Shown here one piece after another: positions 10,501-18,037 of a DNA stretch of 49,366 nt. The translations under genes were made by a program, and so were the position numbers. The stretch comes from Bryobacterales bacterium (lineage in GTDB: Bacteria > Acidobacteriota > Terriglobia > Bryobacterales > UBA6623): the NCBI GenBank assembly GCA_022824585.1, contig JAJDZN010000144.1, positions 1 through 49,366 of the forward strand. The letters run 5' to 3'. Numbering within the stretch: position 1 is the stretch's first letter; each line of letters starts with the position of its first letter. The notes below the pieces were generated by a model. It saw only the letters and a program-made list of their open reading frames with translations, was not told the origin of the DNA and did not search any database.

Positions 10501-10796
10501 TCTAGGTCCGACACTTCTTGGGTGGCGAAGCCTTCGCTCGAGACGCGGACGGTGTACACGCCCGGCATGACGTCCGGGTAGGCGTAGTTGCCGGATTCGT
10601 TCGTCGAAACCTCCTGCTCGGACCCACGCTCGACGTTGACGAGGACCACCGAGGCGCCCGGAATGACCGCGCCGCTCGAATCGGTCACCGTGCCGGCGAC
10701 CGCGGCGCTACCGGCAACGCCCTGGCCCCACAACGCCGTGGCCAAGAACAGCGGAGCAAGCAACAGCGTGAGCGCGAGGCGAGAATTTGAAATCAT
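7539..10796 (-). CDS. TonB-dependent receptor, Oar-like
   Basis: 1,085 residues, full length for this class. A signal peptide (LALTLLLAPLFLATALWGQ) precedes a carboxypeptidase-regulatory-like domain (about 28-110: GTVTDSSGAVIPGASVVLVN). The plug follows (about 120-250: VTELPLNGRNFLQLALLAGG). The 22-strand barrel fills the rest and ends in the aromatic residue Phe (MGLKFVF), as expected for BAM-inserted proteins. A GGAGGT ribosome site lies about 12 bases upstream of the ATG at 10796. It sits upstream of the Gfo/Idh-PSD1-DUF1501 run (107 bp gap) and may lead that operon. It resembles the receptor at 28443-31808 in plan but is clearly a different paralogue. The substrate is unknown; large organic molecules are usual for the family. 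Confidence 0.94.
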   Translation of the reverse strand: MISNSRLALTLLLAPLFLATALWGQGVAGSAAVAGTVTDSSGAVIPGASVVLVNVERGSEQEVSTNESGNYAYPDVMPGVYTVRVSSEGFATQEVSDLEVQVGQRAAVNVELAIGQISDVVTVEATAVLLETESNVIGTVVDSERVTELPLNGRNFLQLALLAGGTAPSEGRASFAGQIGHPGRFVVIGGVKAANNSYTINGIQVRGARGGELAVNVSVANVDQFKVQSSFFMPDQGPNPAMVNVSTKGGSNEIHGEVFEFVRNTVLDARSYFAREPEELKRNQFGFAVGGPIKKDRMWFRAGYEGMRERVAFTRGVFTPPQAMFGGDFSADPFVIHDPNTLNEAAGTRDPFPQQEVPRSRFNSVSENLLQYYLPGSDFHTRPNNLFVHPRNTVEDDQFNVRIDRQLTPKQTLFTQSIRSNSSAVRPGAFPLSGAFYPNQMWMWMAQHTYTISPKLVSTFRLGVSRNQALFSNEAREVGDILTPLGITGTFDTRGVFAQRIQGFAGFGRSNGDLGNIDNNYQFDPGFSYISGNHQYRFGATIRYRRTWQQNANAGAHGSLIYNRVYTAQLTTNAAGNLVPDGRNSGNAFADYLLGTPDRGSTRGLPMLQYRHTQYSPYIQDTWKIRRNLTMNWGVAWFKDTIPNPRGRAADYPHGFDAATGLLKFAVLGQVDPRVIQPDSDNIAPRFGLAWQVDDKTVVRLGGGTYFSDMQLIELQFAAVGPPFTNSVDAINTGKLMPEFIPGVNIFPVTPLPPIDENFASNLPAGITPFTLQEEGRTPYVNQWNLSIQRTLGDNDLLELTYQGNSGHRQQNRYDFNQCMVGSDLRCDRATRPYLQYRAILQSDFNANSSYNALIARYHHRMSHGIDLRAEYTFSKALYDGWELGGATNNQIATNRALDKGPTSFNVKHRAVLSAFWELPFGRGRALGSSMARAADYVVGGWTLTTIATFSNGLPIFITVPNRTGSPFVGHRPNRTCSGELAGANLRQDFQFIDTNCFQDTERGFFGNSARAPISGPGLNQFDIGIQKHFPVTEERYFQLRVEMFNAFNHAQFRNPNGSVANRNFGLVSGVRPPRLIQMGLKFVF

Positions 10797-11019
10797 TGGA
10801 CATTACCTCCAGTCCGCAGCGCCAGCGCAGGTCTCGCACGGCGGCACGTGTTTGAACAATGCGTTCCAATGCTAGCAGGGAAGCAATGTGTCCGGCTCCC
10901 CAAGTGCCAACTTCAACCAAAGTGACGGAGCCGCAGGGGACCAGTGCATGCGGCGGCAGGCACGAAGGGCTTCGGTAGACCTCTTTGTCCCGGGTCTCCT
11001 CGAAGAGATAGGGTGAGAC

Positions 11020-11634
11020 TTGCGAGTCGCGGTCTTTGGAGCCACTGGCAAGACCGGAGAGCAAGCTTGGAAGCTGCTCCTCGAAGCCGGTCATGACGTA
11101 ACCCTCTTTGGCCGCTCGGTCGAGCGGCGCTATGCCGAAGAGCCCGTGGCGAGAGTCCAAGGCGACGTGCTCGACGCCGACGCGGTCTCGAGAGCGATCG
11201 AAGCACAAGATGCCGTGCTGGTCTGCCTCGGCCCGGTCAGCACCAAAGACCAAACCACTCTCAGCCAAGGGGCCGCGAATATTGCCTCGGCGATGCAGGC
11301 CCATGGCGTTCGGCGCGTCGTCTTCATCTCGGCGGCCGGCGTGCGAGAGAGCTGGAAGCAGATCCCGTGGTATTCAAAGCTGCTGTTCGGCACGCTGCTG
11401 AAGAAGATCCTTGCCGAACACGCCCGCGAGGAAGAAATCTTCGCGGCCAGCGCGCTGGATTGGACAGCCGTGCGATCTGCGGTCTTGACAGACCGACCCG
11501 CCACGGGCCGTGTCAACGCATCGAATACCGGCCCTAACAAGACGATCCCACGGGCCGATCTTGCCGCCTTCCTCGTCGCGGAGCTCGTCAGTCAGGACCA
11601 CTTGAACCAAGCAATCTCAGTCACTTCAGGATGA
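11020..11634 (+). CDS. NAD(P)-binding SDR-like reductase (NmrA/SDR-a5 type)
   Basis: 204 residues, a single Rossmann domain. The dinucleotide loop VFGATGKTGEQ (residues 4-14) is at the extreme N-terminus, which fixes the start at a TTG codon (11020) preceded by a purine-rich stretch GAAGAGATAGGGTGAG. Further on are DVLDADAVSRAIEAQDAVLVCLG, typical of atypical short-chain dehydrogenases that measure a D-x-x-D then a cofactor strand, and HGVRRVVFISAAG. Length and motifs match biliverdin-reductase-B/flavin-reductase-like NAD(P)H-binding proteins. The gene is alone, divergent from the TonB receptor and convergent with the DUF3604 gene, so context gives no substrate. It is probably cytoplasmic, with no signal peptide. 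Confidence 0.88.
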   Translation: MRVAVFGATGKTGEQAWKLLLEAGHDVTLFGRSVERRYAEEPVARVQGDVLDADAVSRAIEAQDAVLVCLGPVSTKDQTTLSQGAANIASAMQAHGVRRVVFISAAGVRESWKQIPWYSKLLFGTLLKKILAEHAREEEIFAASALDWTAVRSAVLTDRPATGRVNASNTGPNKTIPRADLAAFLVAELVSQDHLNQAISVTSG

Positions 11635-11715
11635 TGGGCAGGCGCACCAATCGGCGGCGCCTCGGTGCACTGCATGTTCCTAGCGACAGCGCCCCCGACA
11701 ACCGGGCGTCGAGCC

Positions 11716-14508
11716 TCATGGCGAGCTGACCCAAATCGGACTGGACCAAGCTATCTGGCCATCGCCTTGCTGCACGCGAACGTAGTAATGCACCTCGCCT
11801 GAGACCGGCTCTTGGTCAACGAAGCTGAACGAGACATCGTCGGACTGGTTCTGCAGCGTGTAGACGAAATCTTGCCCGCGGATCACATCGACCTGTTTGA
11901 CCGGGGCCGTGCCCAAGATCTTGACGACTAGCTCGAAGCCCGTCGCCTGGCCGGGCACTACATCTCCTTGCAGGTATTCCCTGCCTCCTGCGCGCATGCG
12001 GTAGTCGAGCACGATGTTATCGGTCGCGGCATAGTTGTGGCGCTTGCGCATCGCGTCGAGCAAGCCCTCCCGCGTGAACTCTTCTGCGATGGTGCAGGCG
12101 TACGAGATATGCGTCGACAGATGGTCCGAGCTCGCCTGGACGCCGATCTTGTAGCCCTTGGCCCAAGCGTTCCACACGTAGCCCTTCGGGCGGAATCCTC
12201 CCGCTTGGTTGGTGAGATCCTCCTCGGTCGCGGCCTTCGGTGCGCCTTCGTACTCTGCGGACACCCGATCGCCCTGGTAGATTTCGACCAGCGGCTCGAC
12301 CTCGGGATCGTTATCGCGCCAGTCCGTGCCCATGCCAGTCGCCGGAGTGTGCGGAATCGAGATTCCGTCGTAGCGCTTGAGGTAGTCGAACAGCCCCACT
12401 GCCGCCGAGGATGTCTCCGCTTCGTCTGGCTGCGTGGGGAAGGTCGGATTGCCGCGCTTGGCGAAGAACACGTTGCGGTGACCGTTCGGGTAGCTCAGGC
12501 TGCGCTCGTAGCCAAAGAGCGGGACGAACCGGCCCGGGACGTGAAACACGTCGACTCGCTGCTGCAGCAGCCAGTTGATGTACTCGATGTTGGGGCCGCC
12601 GCTGGTGTGGTGCTCGCTCATGCCCAGATAGTCCAGCTCCGCCACGTTCATGGCGTAGCGGTACGTGTCATTCTGGGCGCCGTCGTTGTTGCCGTCCCCT
12701 GAATACTCGGTATGCCGGTGGGTGTCTCCGCGGTAGATTCGGTAGGTCTTGCCCTGCGACTTGATCTCATAGCCTCGGATCCGTGCCACGTCCTGCTGCT
12801 CGTTGGGGTGCTTCATGAACCGGCGCAGCTCGTCGCGCTGTAACTCGACCAGTCGAGCCGCGTAAACAGGCGCGTCCAGCACGGGAAGCTTGGCGGCCAG
12901 TACCTCGCCGCGCTCGTAGAAGTACTCGTCATAAACCCGGCTGTCGGTTGCCCAAGCGGCGTAGAGGCTGCCGTCCGCTGCCACGCTGAACCCGTAGCCG
13001 GCATCGGAGCGCCCGGCCGTTGTCGGCACAGGGATCGGGTTCAGCCAGTCGCGGCCATCGAAGGCCGTCGCATACGTCTCCCACGAGGCCCTATGCGCTG
13101 CGGCGGTGTGCGGAACCTCGCGCTGGCGCAAGTGGCGGTGCCGAAACAGCGCCCAGACCCGGCCGTCCTTGTCACTTCGGAGGCGCGGAAAGTCGTTGAA
13201 CCCGCGCAAATCCGGAGGCAGTGAAGCTTCGAAACCGCGGGCGGGCTGTTGCCACCCGCCGCCGTCGTAGACTGCGACCGCGACGGTGCGGGACTGATAC
13301 AGCTGCGTCGCGGGACGATTCAGCAGGAAGCCCGTGTCCTTGCCCCATTGCAATCCACTCTCGTTCCAAGCCACCCACAGGCGATCCTCGGAATCGCATG
13401 CAAGGCTCGGGTAGGCTTCGTAGCGCAAGGTGTCCGCAACCGGCTCGATGTCTGACCACGAGCCGCCCGCAAAGCTGCGCATGCGGATGTCGAAGTCGTT
13501 GTTCTCGTAAGTCTCCCACGCAACATAGACCGAACCCTTCGAATCGGTGGCGACAGCCGGGTGCCAGTCGTCGGCCGCCGATTGCGACACCTGGGCGGCA
13601 GGAGACCAAGCGTTTCCGTCCCAGCGCCGAGCGAAGATGTCCGAGCGACCGTTGCGAAAACCCTGCCAGACCAGCCACACGTGCCCGTCGGCGTCGGCGG
13701 ACAGAGCATGGTGGATGTCGGGCTGAGGCGCATTCGTGAGCCTCGTGACGGCCGACCATGAGCCACCGTCGAAGACACGCCCGTAGAGGTCGAAGTTGCC
13801 GTCCTTGCGGTCGGCCCAAACGGCCAGCAGGCGGCCGCTTCCATCCTCTTCGAGCCGCACGTAGTAAACATCGGAAGGCCCCTCGGTGAGTTCTTGGATC
13901 TCGCCCATCTGCTCGCCATCGTAGTGGCGCACAAACACGTGGTTGGCCCAGTCCCGGTAGCCCACCCAAGCGACCCAGTAGGCACCCACCGCCGAGGCCG
14001 CGATGTCGGCGAAGCCGTTGTGGTAGCCCTGGCCAGAGACAGAGGCAAAGCTTGCCGCCCGTTCCACGCTGACGGCACCGTCCAAGTAGGCGACGCGCCT
14101 GCCAAGGGACATCTCGGAGAGACGGAAGGACAGGTTTCCGCCCACGGTGTCTAGGTCTACGCGTGCATCGCCCTGAGCCTGCACGGTCAGGATCAGCCCG
14201 GGGATCTTGAGGTACGCGGGCACCGGAGTAGGCGGCTCCGGCTCCCAGTTGCGATAGCGGAATTGCACGCCTGGTGCGGTCGCCAGGCTCCAAGAGGAAG
14301 CACCGAGTTCATCGGCGGACCGGGGTCTCCAACTGCGAAGCCCGCTCACCTCGCCGCCGGCAACGGTCACGCTCCCGTTCCAGCTCGTAGGCTCGGTGTC
14401 CGTTAGCCCGAAGCGGACTCGGAAGGTGTGCTCCTCCGCCTGGACTGCGCTCGGGATTCCGACGGCGATGGATGCCAATACGGCGACACGGGGGACAAGG
14501 CCAGACAT
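11716..14508 (-). CDS. Secreted DUF3604 (PHP-like) protein with propeller-like N-terminal half
   Basis: 930 residues. A signal peptide ends around IPSAVQAEE (residue 25). Residues about 160-500 contain repeated units of the form 'D-x-x-G-x-x-W-V-A-W' (for example DADGHVWLVWQGFRNG, DSKGSVYVAWETYENN, DSEDRLWVAWNESG), which look like BNR/beta-propeller blades. The C-terminal part (about 590-930) is DUF3604, a PHP-like metal-dependent hydrolase family. It begins with YRGDTHRHTEYSGDG and includes YLGMSEHHTSGGPN and GVQASSDHLSTH, all with clustered His/Asp metal ligands. The product probably acts in the periplasm or outside the cell. DUF3604 proteins are often shorter, so the propeller extension is notable. 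No operon partner; the substrate is unknown. Confidence 0.88.
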   Translation of the reverse strand: MSGLVPRVAVLASIAVGIPSAVQAEEHTFRVRFGLTDTEPTSWNGSVTVAGGEVSGLRSWRPRSADELGASSWSLATAPGVQFRYRNWEPEPPTPVPAYLKIPGLILTVQAQGDARVDLDTVGGNLSFRLSEMSLGRRVAYLDGAVSVERAASFASVSGQGYHNGFADIAASAVGAYWVAWVGYRDWANHVFVRHYDGEQMGEIQELTEGPSDVYYVRLEEDGSGRLLAVWADRKDGNFDLYGRVFDGGSWSAVTRLTNAPQPDIHHALSADADGHVWLVWQGFRNGRSDIFARRWDGNAWSPAAQVSQSAADDWHPAVATDSKGSVYVAWETYENNDFDIRMRSFAGGSWSDIEPVADTLRYEAYPSLACDSEDRLWVAWNESGLQWGKDTGFLLNRPATQLYQSRTVAVAVYDGGGWQQPARGFEASLPPDLRGFNDFPRLRSDKDGRVWALFRHRHLRQREVPHTAAAHRASWETYATAFDGRDWLNPIPVPTTAGRSDAGYGFSVAADGSLYAAWATDSRVYDEYFYERGEVLAAKLPVLDAPVYAARLVELQRDELRRFMKHPNEQQDVARIRGYEIKSQGKTYRIYRGDTHRHTEYSGDGNNDGAQNDTYRYAMNVAELDYLGMSEHHTSGGPNIEYINWLLQQRVDVFHVPGRFVPLFGYERSLSYPNGHRNVFFAKRGNPTFPTQPDEAETSSAAVGLFDYLKRYDGISIPHTPATGMGTDWRDNDPEVEPLVEIYQGDRVSAEYEGAPKAATEEDLTNQAGGFRPKGYVWNAWAKGYKIGVQASSDHLSTHISYACTIAEEFTREGLLDAMRKRHNYAATDNIVLDYRMRAGGREYLQGDVVPGQATGFELVVKILGTAPVKQVDVIRGQDFVYTLQNQSDDVSFSFVDQEPVSGEVHYYVRVQQGDGQIAWSSPIWVSSP

Positions 14509-15388
14509 AGCGCAACTAGCATAGAACCGAGGGAGCGGTCTACGGAAGGCGAAGCGGGCGTGGGGGCCAAAAATACAACTGACCCAACCGGGGGCGTCCC
14601 AACCTGCAGAGGCTCGGCGGGGTTGTCCCTGGCGACCTGCCCCGTACCAAGAGGTGCGGGCACGTCCAGCACCCGTTCCTCCGCGGCTGTACTCATCTCT
14701 GAGCGAACGATGCGGAGTGCCTGTTACTGAGAAACGTCGTCGCGGTGGAGGCGCAACTCTCCCCCACCCCGCGGTCCTGAAGTTCCGCGGTCAGCCGTCG
14801 CGTGCCCACCAGCCGCCGGATCGTCAGCCCGCCACGGTAGCCCCGATCTGTGTTCGCAGCGGCACCGCGCCACCGTCGGAGGTGGGGGAAATGACGGCGG
14901 GCTCAGGCCGGCGGCGGCTCCGCGCCGGATCGAATGCTCTGCAGATAGCCGTGCGTCTCGTCGAGCTGCATGGCGGTGCTGCTGCCGACTGTGGTTCTCA
15001 AACTCTCTCCTCCGTGCAGCGGAGGCGGACAGGACTGGCCCGTTGGAAGTCCCTCGACTGCGAAGCCGGGGCTCGATTTACTGTGCGTCCTGGGCATGGG
15101 CCCGGTACGTTGCGGGGCTCGAAAGGGCGCAGTGGCGTCAGTTTAGAAAACGAGGTCGGGGGCCGAGGCCCGCTCCACCACTTTGTGATCCGATCTTGCA
15201 CCCGCCTCCGCTACTTGCAATTCTACCGACGGCTCGTTCGCCGTTGGCAGCGCCTCGTCCGTTTCATGCTTACGGGGTGGCTGACTGCGGCCATGGGTGT
15301 TTAGGACCGTCTCGCCCCGCGGCCCTACCCGCGGACGGACTCGAAGACGTCACGGCCCGGCGCTTCTTGCTTGTGCCCCGAGTGTGAG
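14509..15388. other. Gene-poor stretch (880 bp)
   Basis: No coding region is convincing on either strand. Open frames exist (for example plus-strand 14654-15304) but their translations are low-complexity Arg/Pro/Gly-rich, typical of random frames in GC-rich DNA, and show no recognised motif. I see no tRNA, no obvious insertion-sequence ends and no clear terminator. It may be decayed DNA next to the toxin-antitoxin island. Confidence 0.5.
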
Positions 15389-15625
15389 TCACCCTGCTGG
15401 GCCATCGCCCGGTGGCGGCGTGTCTTGGAAGGCAACGGCCCCTTTCCGGTCGAGTTCTTCCAGATCGGCGAACACGTCCTCAAGGAGCCTGCGCTTTCGA
15501 CGGAACAGGTTCTCCTTGAGTAGCATCCGATGCTCGTCCTCCAAGCTTCGTCCGTGGCGCTTCGCCCTCGCTGCCAGCGCGTCAACGATCTCTTTAGGAA
15601 CGTTTCGAAGAATCAACCGCGCCAC
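15389..15625 (-). CDS. FitA/StbC-like antitoxin, apparently without its own toxin
   Basis: 78 residues. The N-terminus MARLILRNVPKEIVDALAARA followed by KRHGRSLEDEHRMLLKE is the ribbon-helix-helix pattern of FitA/VapB-type antitoxins; the strand that contacts DNA is residues 2-8. The C-terminal tail (ADLEELDRKGAVAFQD) would be the toxin-binding part. It lies 123 bp downstream of the PIN toxin, which already has a different antitoxin directly upstream. No PIN-domain frame follows it in 14509-15388, so it looks like an orphan or the remnant of a second module. Family confidence is good; whether it is functional is unknown. Confidence 0.72.
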   Translation of the reverse strand: MARLILRNVPKEIVDALAARAKRHGRSLEDEHRMLLKENLFRRKRRLLEDVFADLEELDRKGAVAFQDTPPPGDGPAG

Positions 15626-15748
15626 AGTGCCCCTCGCTCAGCAAGACACGCATGCATGGTTCAAACAATAGCAGCGGCCGATTGTGAATGCAGGTTCGTA
15701 CCCAATCCGCCGTGTCGGCAGCAGCTCCTGTGGCCGACCTCATCGCAT

Positions 15749-16177
15749 TCACCGCTGACTGAAAGGATTCAGTATCGGCACGCCCGCGCCGAAAAAGTCC
15801 CGTTCATTGCGCGTGACGACCGTCAGCCCGTGCACCATCGCAGTCGCTGCGATTTGATTGTCTATCGGGTTCTCTGGACGACGCGCTCGAAGCGCTCCCC
15901 AGACTTGAGCGGCCTCCAAGTCGAACTCGATGATTCGTTCACTGTATTCATCGAGGAGATCCCCAAGCCATTGATCCAGAATGCCAGCTTGGACTGAATC
16001 ACCTCGAAAGCGAACTGAGTCCACTCCGCGGCGCAGTTCCCCGACCGTCACTACGGAAATGTACGTTTCCTCCGCGGTCGCCTCGATACGCTCAAAGAAC
16101 GCCCTCACGCCCGCGTGGGCTCGCTGCATTCGCCGCCGAGCACTGATGACGTTGGTATCTAAGAGGAACGAGCTCAT
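15749..16177 (-). CDS. PIN-domain toxin ribonuclease (VapC/FitB type)
   Basis: 142 residues, a complete PIN domain. The acidic metal-binding residues are all in place: Asp7 in LLDTNVIS, Glu47 in VTVGELRRG, Asp106 in NPIDNQIAATA and Asp127 in TRNERDF. By family it is an Mg-dependent endoribonuclease that cleaves RNA, often tRNA, when freed from its antitoxin. The antitoxin gene (16184-16390) lies 6 bp upstream, the usual antitoxin-first order with autoregulation by the complex. The LLDTNVISARR start and the 'ELRRG' motif are closer to FitB than to short VapC proteins. Confidence 0.9.
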   Translation of the reverse strand: MSSFLLDTNVISARRRMQRAHAGVRAFFERIEATAEETYISVVTVGELRRGVDSVRFRGDSVQAGILDQWLGDLLDEYSERIIEFDLEAAQVWGALRARRPENPIDNQIAATAMVHGLTVVTRNERDFFGAGVPILNPFSQR

Positions 16178-16183
16178 GCGTGA

Positions 16184-16390
16184 CTACTGGCTGCGCTCAA
16201 AATCCTCGTCCCGACCAACATCTGGCATGGAGCCCAACATTTCGACAAAGCTCTTGCCCTTGAGCTGGATGAGGTACTTCTCCAAATAGGCCAGATGTTC
16301 CTCTTCAACAGTTCGTTGATTTCTTATCGCTCGCTCTTGAAGAATTTCCAAGACTTCATCGTCCACATCGTTAACAACCAGTGCTGGCAT
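16184..16390 (-). CDS. Antitoxin of the PIN-domain toxin
   Basis: 68 residues from the ATG at 16390. An upstream in-frame extension is open, but its translation is low-complexity and I leave it out. The N-terminus MPALVVNDVDDEVLEILQERA and then NQRTVEEEHLAYLEKYL has the strand-helix-helix plan of ribbon-helix-helix antitoxins of the FitA type. The acidic C-terminal tail (GSMPDVGRDEDFERSQ) is suited to blocking the toxin active site. The stop codon is 6 bp before the toxin ATG, so the two are coexpressed. Expected role: neutralise the toxin and repress the shared promoter. Confidence 0.8.
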   Translation of the reverse strand: MPALVVNDVDDEVLEILQERAIRNQRTVEEEHLAYLEKYLIQLKGKSFVEMLGSMPDVGRDEDFERSQ

Positions 16391-16811
16391 CGCGTATTCC
16401 CGTCGGGGCTGGCCACCAACCGACGCCTGCCTAGTATCAATTCTAGCAATCGCTCCCGTCTGCGCGATTCGCCAGTACATTACCGCGAGATTCGCACCGC
16501 TAAGTGCAGGCCAGAGGAGCCTGAGCCTCGTTTCCCCACCAGACGTCGCTTCCCGACGCTGTGCAGTTGAGGCTCGTGTGTCCGGACGGGACGGCCGCGC
16601 ACTGGAGCTCACCCGCTTCGGCCGAGAGTCCCGGGTAGTTACACCGGTCCTGATCGGCCCAAGGCCATCAATCAGCCCTTGCTAGCTAGCGTGGCAATCG
16701 TGGGCGCAGGTCAGTACAAGGGGCCGCTTGCCCTGTGGTATTCTCGCAGTTCCGGCCGGCCTCGGCCCCCTACTGGGAGCTTCGACGGCGCACAATCGTC
16801 GACTACACGGA
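16391..16811. other. Divergent intergenic region (421 bp)
   Basis: It lies between the leftward toxin-antitoxin pair and the rightward ABC transporter operon and should hold both promoters. I found no strong sigma-70 consensus pair; TATTCT at 16738-16743 is a possible -10 for the transporter, without a good -35. No RNA gene, riboswitch or repeat was recognised. Confidence 0.4.
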
Positions 16812-17939
16812 ATGGCGGACACGGGCACCGAGACGCACGTCGAGTTTCGGGAGGTGTGCAAGACCTACGACGGCCGAACCATGGTCGTCCGGAATCTCGA
16901 TCTCAGCGTGAGGAGGGGCGAGTTCTTCACGCTGCTAGGGCCATCAGGCTCGGGCAAGACAACCTGCCTGATGATGCTGGCCGGGTTCGAGGCGCCAACG
17001 GCCGGCAAGATTTTGATCGACGGTCGATCCGTACAAGACTTGCCCCCCAGGGAACGGGGCATCGGCTTCGTATTTCAGAACTACGCCCTGTTTCCCCACA
17101 TGACTGTGAGGCGCAATCTCGCGTTTCCGCTAGAGGTGCGCAGCGTCCCTGCGGACCAACAAGCCGAGCGCATCCAGCGAGTGCTCGAAATCGTGCGCCT
17201 AGAGGGTTTCGAAGCGCGTCGCCCGAGCGAGCTCTCGGGAGGGCAGCAGCAGCGCGTGGCGATCGCTCGCGCGCTGGTGTTCGAGCCGAACCTAGTGCTC
17301 ATGGACGAGCCCCTCGGAGCGCTCGACCGGCGACTGCGCGAGGAGATGCAGTTCGAGATCCGCCGGATCCAACAGGACCTCGGAGTCACCGTGGTATACG
17401 TCACCCACGACCAGCAGGAAGCGATGTCGATGTCATCGCGAGTGGCAGTGTTCCATGGGGGCCGGGTGCAGCAGGTCGCCGAACCGGAGGTTCTCTATGA
17501 GGAACCAGAGCGCGAGTTCGTCGCCGGCTTCATCGGCGATAACAACATCTTCCGCGGGCGGATCACCTCCGTGGGCCGCGGGGTCTGCGAGGTCGAGACC
17601 CCGGACGGAGTCGTGAAGGCGTTTCCGGTGGGCGAGTGTCGGCCGGGCCAGGACGCCGTCCTTGCCATTCGCCCGGAGCGGGTCGGCCTAGCCAAGCCCG
17701 GAGTGTTCAGCAACGAGTTCGAAGCCCGCGTCGACGGCATCTTGTTCATCGGCGACCATCTGCGGCTGCGCCTCAATCTGTGCGGCAATGCGGACTTCAT
17801 CGTCAAGATCCCGAACATCGTCGGCCACGGCGCCCTGCTGGCAGGAGACCGCGTTTCCGTCGGCTGGGCAGTGACAGACTGCCGGGCCTTGCCCCTCGAC
17901 GGTCTTGAGGGAAATCCCGAGGCAGCGCTTGGCGCGTGA
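16812..17939 (+). CDS. ABC transporter ATPase, PotA-like
   Basis: 375 residues from the ATG at 16812 (MADTGTETHVEF). A longer in-frame start exists at 16728 but its extra residues do not fit the family. All ATPase signatures are present: Walker A GPSGSGKT (43-50), Q-loop FVFQNYALFPHMTV, signature LSGGQQQRVAIARAL, Walker B LVLMDEPLGALD and the H-loop histidine in YVTHDQQEA. The C-terminal 130 residues form a TOBE-type regulatory domain of the spermidine/putrescine/iron (CUT1-like) subgroup. It opens a five-gene importer operon with two lipoproteins and two permeases. The ATPase energises uptake at the inner membrane. Polyamine or an opine/amino-acid-like substrate is likely from the family; the specific substrate is not shown. 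Confidence 0.93.
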   Translation: MADTGTETHVEFREVCKTYDGRTMVVRNLDLSVRRGEFFTLLGPSGSGKTTCLMMLAGFEAPTAGKILIDGRSVQDLPPRERGIGFVFQNYALFPHMTVRRNLAFPLEVRSVPADQQAERIQRVLEIVRLEGFEARRPSELSGGQQQRVAIARALVFEPNLVLMDEPLGALDRRLREEMQFEIRRIQQDLGVTVVYVTHDQQEAMSMSSRVAVFHGGRVQQVAEPEVLYEEPEREFVAGFIGDNNIFRGRITSVGRGVCEVETPDGVVKAFPVGECRPGQDAVLAIRPERVGLAKPGVFSNEFEARVDGILFIGDHLRLRLNLCGNADFIVKIPNIVGHGALLAGDRVSVGWAVTDCRALPLDGLEGNPEAALGA

Positions 17940-18037
17940 GCGCCCACGACTCGCATGCAACCGATTGGCCCGCCTAGGCGGTTTCTCCGTCGGCGACGCC
18001 AGTTCAGCGCGTCAAGAGGCGGGAGAGGAGTCGTGCA

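Noticed and set aside
14654-15304. 216-codon plus-strand open frame in the gene-poor stretch
   Set aside because: No recognisable domain, random-like Arg/Gly/Pro composition and no ribosome site; not supported as a gene.
16391-16612. N-terminal extension of the PIN antitoxin (74 extra codons)
   Set aside because: The added sequence is compositionally random and the family length is about 70-80 residues starting at the ATG at 16390.
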